Assembly: GCA_016801845.1 (NCBI GenBank)
Contig: CM028931.1
Coordinates: forward strand, 16,123,305 to 16,187,304
From: Polydactylus sextarius
Lineage: Eukaryota; Chordata; Actinopteri; Polynemidae
DNA: 64,000 bases
Direction: 5' to 3'
The translations under genes were made by a program, and so were the position numbers. Numbering within the stretch: position 1 is the first letter of the stretch; each line of letters opens with the position of its first letter. The notes below the pieces were generated by a model. It was not told the origin of the DNA, made no database searches, and was given only the letters and a program-made list of their open reading frames with translations. Shown here piece after piece: positions 61,396 through 64,000 of the stretch.

Positions 61396-61440
61396 GAATC
61401 AGAATCAGCTTTATTGATCCACTCTGGTTTCTATTTGCTC
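61396..61440. mobile_element. Fragment of a common teleost dispersed repeat
   Basis: GAATCAGAATCAGCTTTATT followed by GATCC resembles the AGAATCAGCTTTATTG-type end found on many abundant teleost retroposon or repeat copies. Only this end was recognised. Confidence 0.5.
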
Positions 61441-61694
61441 TCCTCGCACATATAATTATAAATGACCATAAATTGGACACAATTTACCAGTTACAGATAA
61501 TAAATAGTCGGTTTAAGTGCACGTACTGACTCCAGACTTTATGTGTATTGGTCCACATCCGGACAAATGTTCTCACAATAACAATCAATTAAATAATTAA
61601 CCTTTTTAAAACAGAGGCAGCAGTCATTTTTAATAGTTTCTAATAGTTTGTTTTAATCTAAAATCAGTCGTTGTGCACTTGTACTTCTGTGTAA

Positions 61695-61805
61695 CTTTGT
61701 AGCATTTTTGTAGCATCTAATTTGTAGCATCTACATTGTAGCATCTTTGTAGCATTTTTGTAGCATCTTTGTAGCATCTTTGTAGCATCTTTGTAGCATC
61801 TATTT
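61695..61805 (+). repeat. 11-bp minisatellite TTTGTAGCATC, first array
   Basis: About eight tandem or spaced copies of TTTGTAGCATC. The same unit forms a second array at 62585-62745, so the two bracket the unique block 61920-62400. Confidence 0.9.
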
Positions 61806-61919
61806 TGAATAAAAATTGGCAAAAATAAAATATAACCAGAAAAAAACATTTGCAACTTTTTTTTTTTTTTTGCAACACTTGCAACTTTATTGCAACTTTA
61901 TTGCAATGAGGCTAAATTT

Positions 61920-62400
61920 GAGTATGGAAAAAGTTTGGACTTTTGAACTATAACGTGTAGGAACTCTGTAAAAGTTTACTTTGTCACCTCGACGTTGTGA
62001 ATCTTATTTATGAACGTAACAATTTCTGCATTAGCTCGGCTTTTCACATCGAGTTTGGACGAGCATTAAACTCCATATACTCAAATATCTGACAGTCTGC
62101 GCGAGTTAAGGTTCAGAACGAGCCCGTTTCTTCATCCTCAACTGTGCATCACTTAAGAGAGAAGAAACAATTGACATGGCTTATAAAAGCTGCGTTACGA
62201 CGACAGCACATTCGATATCATTTGAATCTTCGTGCATCTGATATTGATTGTCGCGATCTGTGGAAAAAACAATCAATTTCATAGCTTTTCTTCAAGGCCG
62301 CCGGTGTCAAACTGTATATCTCAGTACGACGGAGTCTTCAGTTAACACGTCACATCGCTCTGCTCATCATGTAACGCTACGATAATTAATCAGAAGAAGA
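61920..62400. promoter_or_regulatory. Candidate conserved non-coding region upstream of tbca
   Basis: Unique sequence between two TTTGTAGCATC arrays includes TTTCTGCATTAGCTCGGCTT, GACGAGCATTAAACTCCATA, GAAACAATTGACATGGCTTA, TCATTTGAATCTTCGTGCAT and GATATTGATTGTCGCGATCT. It has homeodomain and SOX-like words and no coding frame of note. Confidence 0.4.
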
Positions 62401-62584
62401 AAAAAAAAGTAAAAGTGATAAGAAGAGCAGCAGGAGGAAATTTACACCTTCACTTCTGCAGTGAAACCAGCTGTTGTAGCGTTAAAACATCCTCACCGCT
62501 GCGTTTTATCTTCAGTTCACGTGTTCTTTAATAGTGGTAATCATATGTTCCTGTTTTTCTACTTTTTCTAGAAAAACTTGAACA

Positions 62585-62745
62585 TAGTATCTACTTTGTA
62601 GCATTTACTTTGTAGCATCTAGTTTGTAGCATCTAATTTTAGCATCTAATTGTAGCATTTACTATGTAGCATCTTTGTAGCATCTACTTTGTAGCATCTT
62701 TGTAGCATCTTTGTAGCATCTTTGCAGCATCTTTGCAGCCATTAA
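62585..62745 (+). repeat. 11-bp minisatellite TTTGTAGCATC, second array
   Basis: About eleven copies with small length variants (TTTGCAGCATC at the end). 62746-63070 has no feature recognised. Confidence 0.9.
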
Positions 62746-63069
62746 GAACATCTGAAGATGTTTTGAGTAAAAGATATTAAAGGGAACGGTTGTTTTTTTT
62801 TAAAAATGTGACTTCTGTTCATTTTAAAGCTGCTATATGACAAATGAAATAAAAACCATCCTACTGATTAAATAGAGTTCATTACCTCTCATTACTTCCT
62901 CCGTCTTTGTCACAGAAACACAGTCGCTCTGGACTGGATTCCTCTTTTAATGTTTCTAATGAGTTGATATTAATTTATATTAAACCAAGACTAAACAGGT
63001 TAATAACGTCAGAGGAAGCAGCTCATTCTCTGCGTCTAATCATGTTGGTTTTGAGATTTGCTGCCGTGA

Positions 63070-63483
63070 ATTAATGTGTGATATATATATATATATATAT
63101 ATATATCATACTGTCTATGGTGTTAATATAGTTTTAATTTTATTTACACACTCATATAGTTTTAACTAATGACACTAAAACACTAGTGTTGTATAAGTTC
63201 AGTGTGTCAAGTATTTATCTACTTACAGTGTGTGTAGAGTTGAACAATATATACACTTTTATAGTGTATATACTGTTTTACACACGTGTGTGTGTGTGTA
63301 TATATATTCACTCTATATAAACACACACATATATACACTATATACACACGTGTGTGTATACTGTAAATATATAGTGTGTATAAACACACACACGCATGTG
63401 TATATATATATATAGATAGATATAGTTATATATAGATATACAATGTAGATATTAGTAATATATACATATATCATATATATCTG

Positions 63484-63524
<41 letters not shown>

Positions 63525-63530
63525 ATATAC

Positions 63531-63561
<31 letters not shown>

Positions 63562-63675
63562 ACATAACATTTTCATTTCGTCTGCAGTACCCTATAGCAG
63601 CTCGTGTGACTGTATTTAAGTTGGTGTGTGTGTTTAAGTGTGTGTGTGTGTGTGTGTGTGGGTGGTGGGGGGGGG
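63070..63675. repeat. Compound TA / GT microsatellite region
   Basis: TA runs at 63080-63106, 63400-63412, 63486-63505 and 63530-63552 are mixed with GT/CA runs, ending in a GTGTGTG run and a G-rich stretch (63636-63686). Tyr/Ile/His repeat frames here are artefacts. Confidence 0.95.
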
Positions 63676-63689
63676 TGGGGGGGGGGCCT

Positions 63690-64000
63690 GGGCTCTCTCC
63701 CCTGCAGCTTCATGGCCGTTGATTATTGGTATTTTCCGAGTTTTCCAAACTAATAAGTGGCACTATCAAGCATTTGGAAGCGCCGCGAGACTCCAGACGC
63801 GCTGCTCCACTTAATTGATATTGAGCGCGGCGCCTGTGCACGAGGACGGGGCCGCTGCTGGGTAATTTGCAGTTTAATCAGCGTTTGTAATGAGAGCCGC
63901 TGATTAGCGCGAGGGTGGAAATAAAAGAGAGTTACAAGGAACGTCTGTCAGAGTCCGGTGATAATTCACGACTAATTGTAATGATTAGAGCAAACTGGAT
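63690..64000. promoter_or_regulatory. Strong candidate conserved non-coding element at the window's right edge
   Basis: Unique, sharply bounded sequence includes TGGCCGTTGATTATTGGTAT, CAAACTAATAAGTGGCACTA, CTCCACTTAATTGATATTGA, GGGTAATTTGCAGTTTAATC, GTTTGTAATGAGAGCCGCTG and GACTAATTGTAATGATTAGA. The TAATTG/TAATGA density and absence of repeats strongly resemble homeobox-gene enhancers. It probably continues beyond the window. Confidence 0.5.

Noticed and set aside
63230..63722. Open frames of Tyr-Ile-His and Cys-Val repeats
   Set aside because: They are translations of compound TA/GT simple sequence.

Overview
This window is vertebrate nuclear DNA, almost certainly from a ray-finned (teleost, probably percomorph) fish. 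All protein genes are split by GT-AG introns, most introns are short, and the intervening DNA is packed with microsatellites, minisatellites and MITE-like repeats of the kind usual in teleosts. Four genes were rebuilt exon by exon and each matches a known vertebrate family: pde8b (+ strand, 3' part only), wdr41 (-), otp (-) and tbca (-). The same order and orientations are known from human chromosome 5q13-q14 (PDE8B-WDR41-OTP-TBCA), so this is an ancient conserved block.

Layout. 1-12361: the last 11 coding exons of pde8b, including the whole cyclic-nucleotide phosphodiesterase catalytic domain; the regulatory N-terminus lies left of the window. 12362-16241: tail-to-tail intergenic DNA with the likely pde8b 3' UTR and palindromic GTTGCAAC-type repeats. 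16242-24472: complete wdr41 (13 coding exons, 450 aa). 24473-37633: a 13 kb gene-free interval between the wdr41 promoter and the otp 3' end, holding long-inverted-repeat elements, diverged tandem repeats and several non-repetitive blocks that look like conserved regulatory elements. 37634-41272: complete otp (3 exons, 350 aa), a paired-like homeobox gene. 41273-47166: otp upstream DNA with very long microsatellites and one strong enhancer-like block. 47167-61139: complete tbca (4 exons, 108 aa), whose large introns hold minisatellites alternating with enhancer-like blocks. 61140-64000: tbca upstream DNA, ending in another enhancer-like block.

The genes do not form a pathway: PDE8B hydrolyses cAMP, WDR41 is a lysosomal C9orf72-SMCR8 partner, OTP is a hypothalamic transcription factor, and TBCA is a beta-tubulin chaperone. 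The sensible reading is a genomic regulatory block in which otp is the developmentally regulated target and its neighbours are bystanders whose introns may carry otp enhancers.

The most unusual feature is the repeat landscape. By adding up the intervals, roughly a fifth to a quarter of the window consists of tandem arrays of different periods (11, 16, 26, about 120-300 bp) built mostly from the words TTAGC/GCTAA. In pde8b and tbca, complementary arrays in opposite orientation flank particular exons, which predicts intronic RNA hairpins around those exons. No new enzymatic or defence system was found. Conservation claims for non-coding blocks are inferences from composition only, because no alignment could be run.
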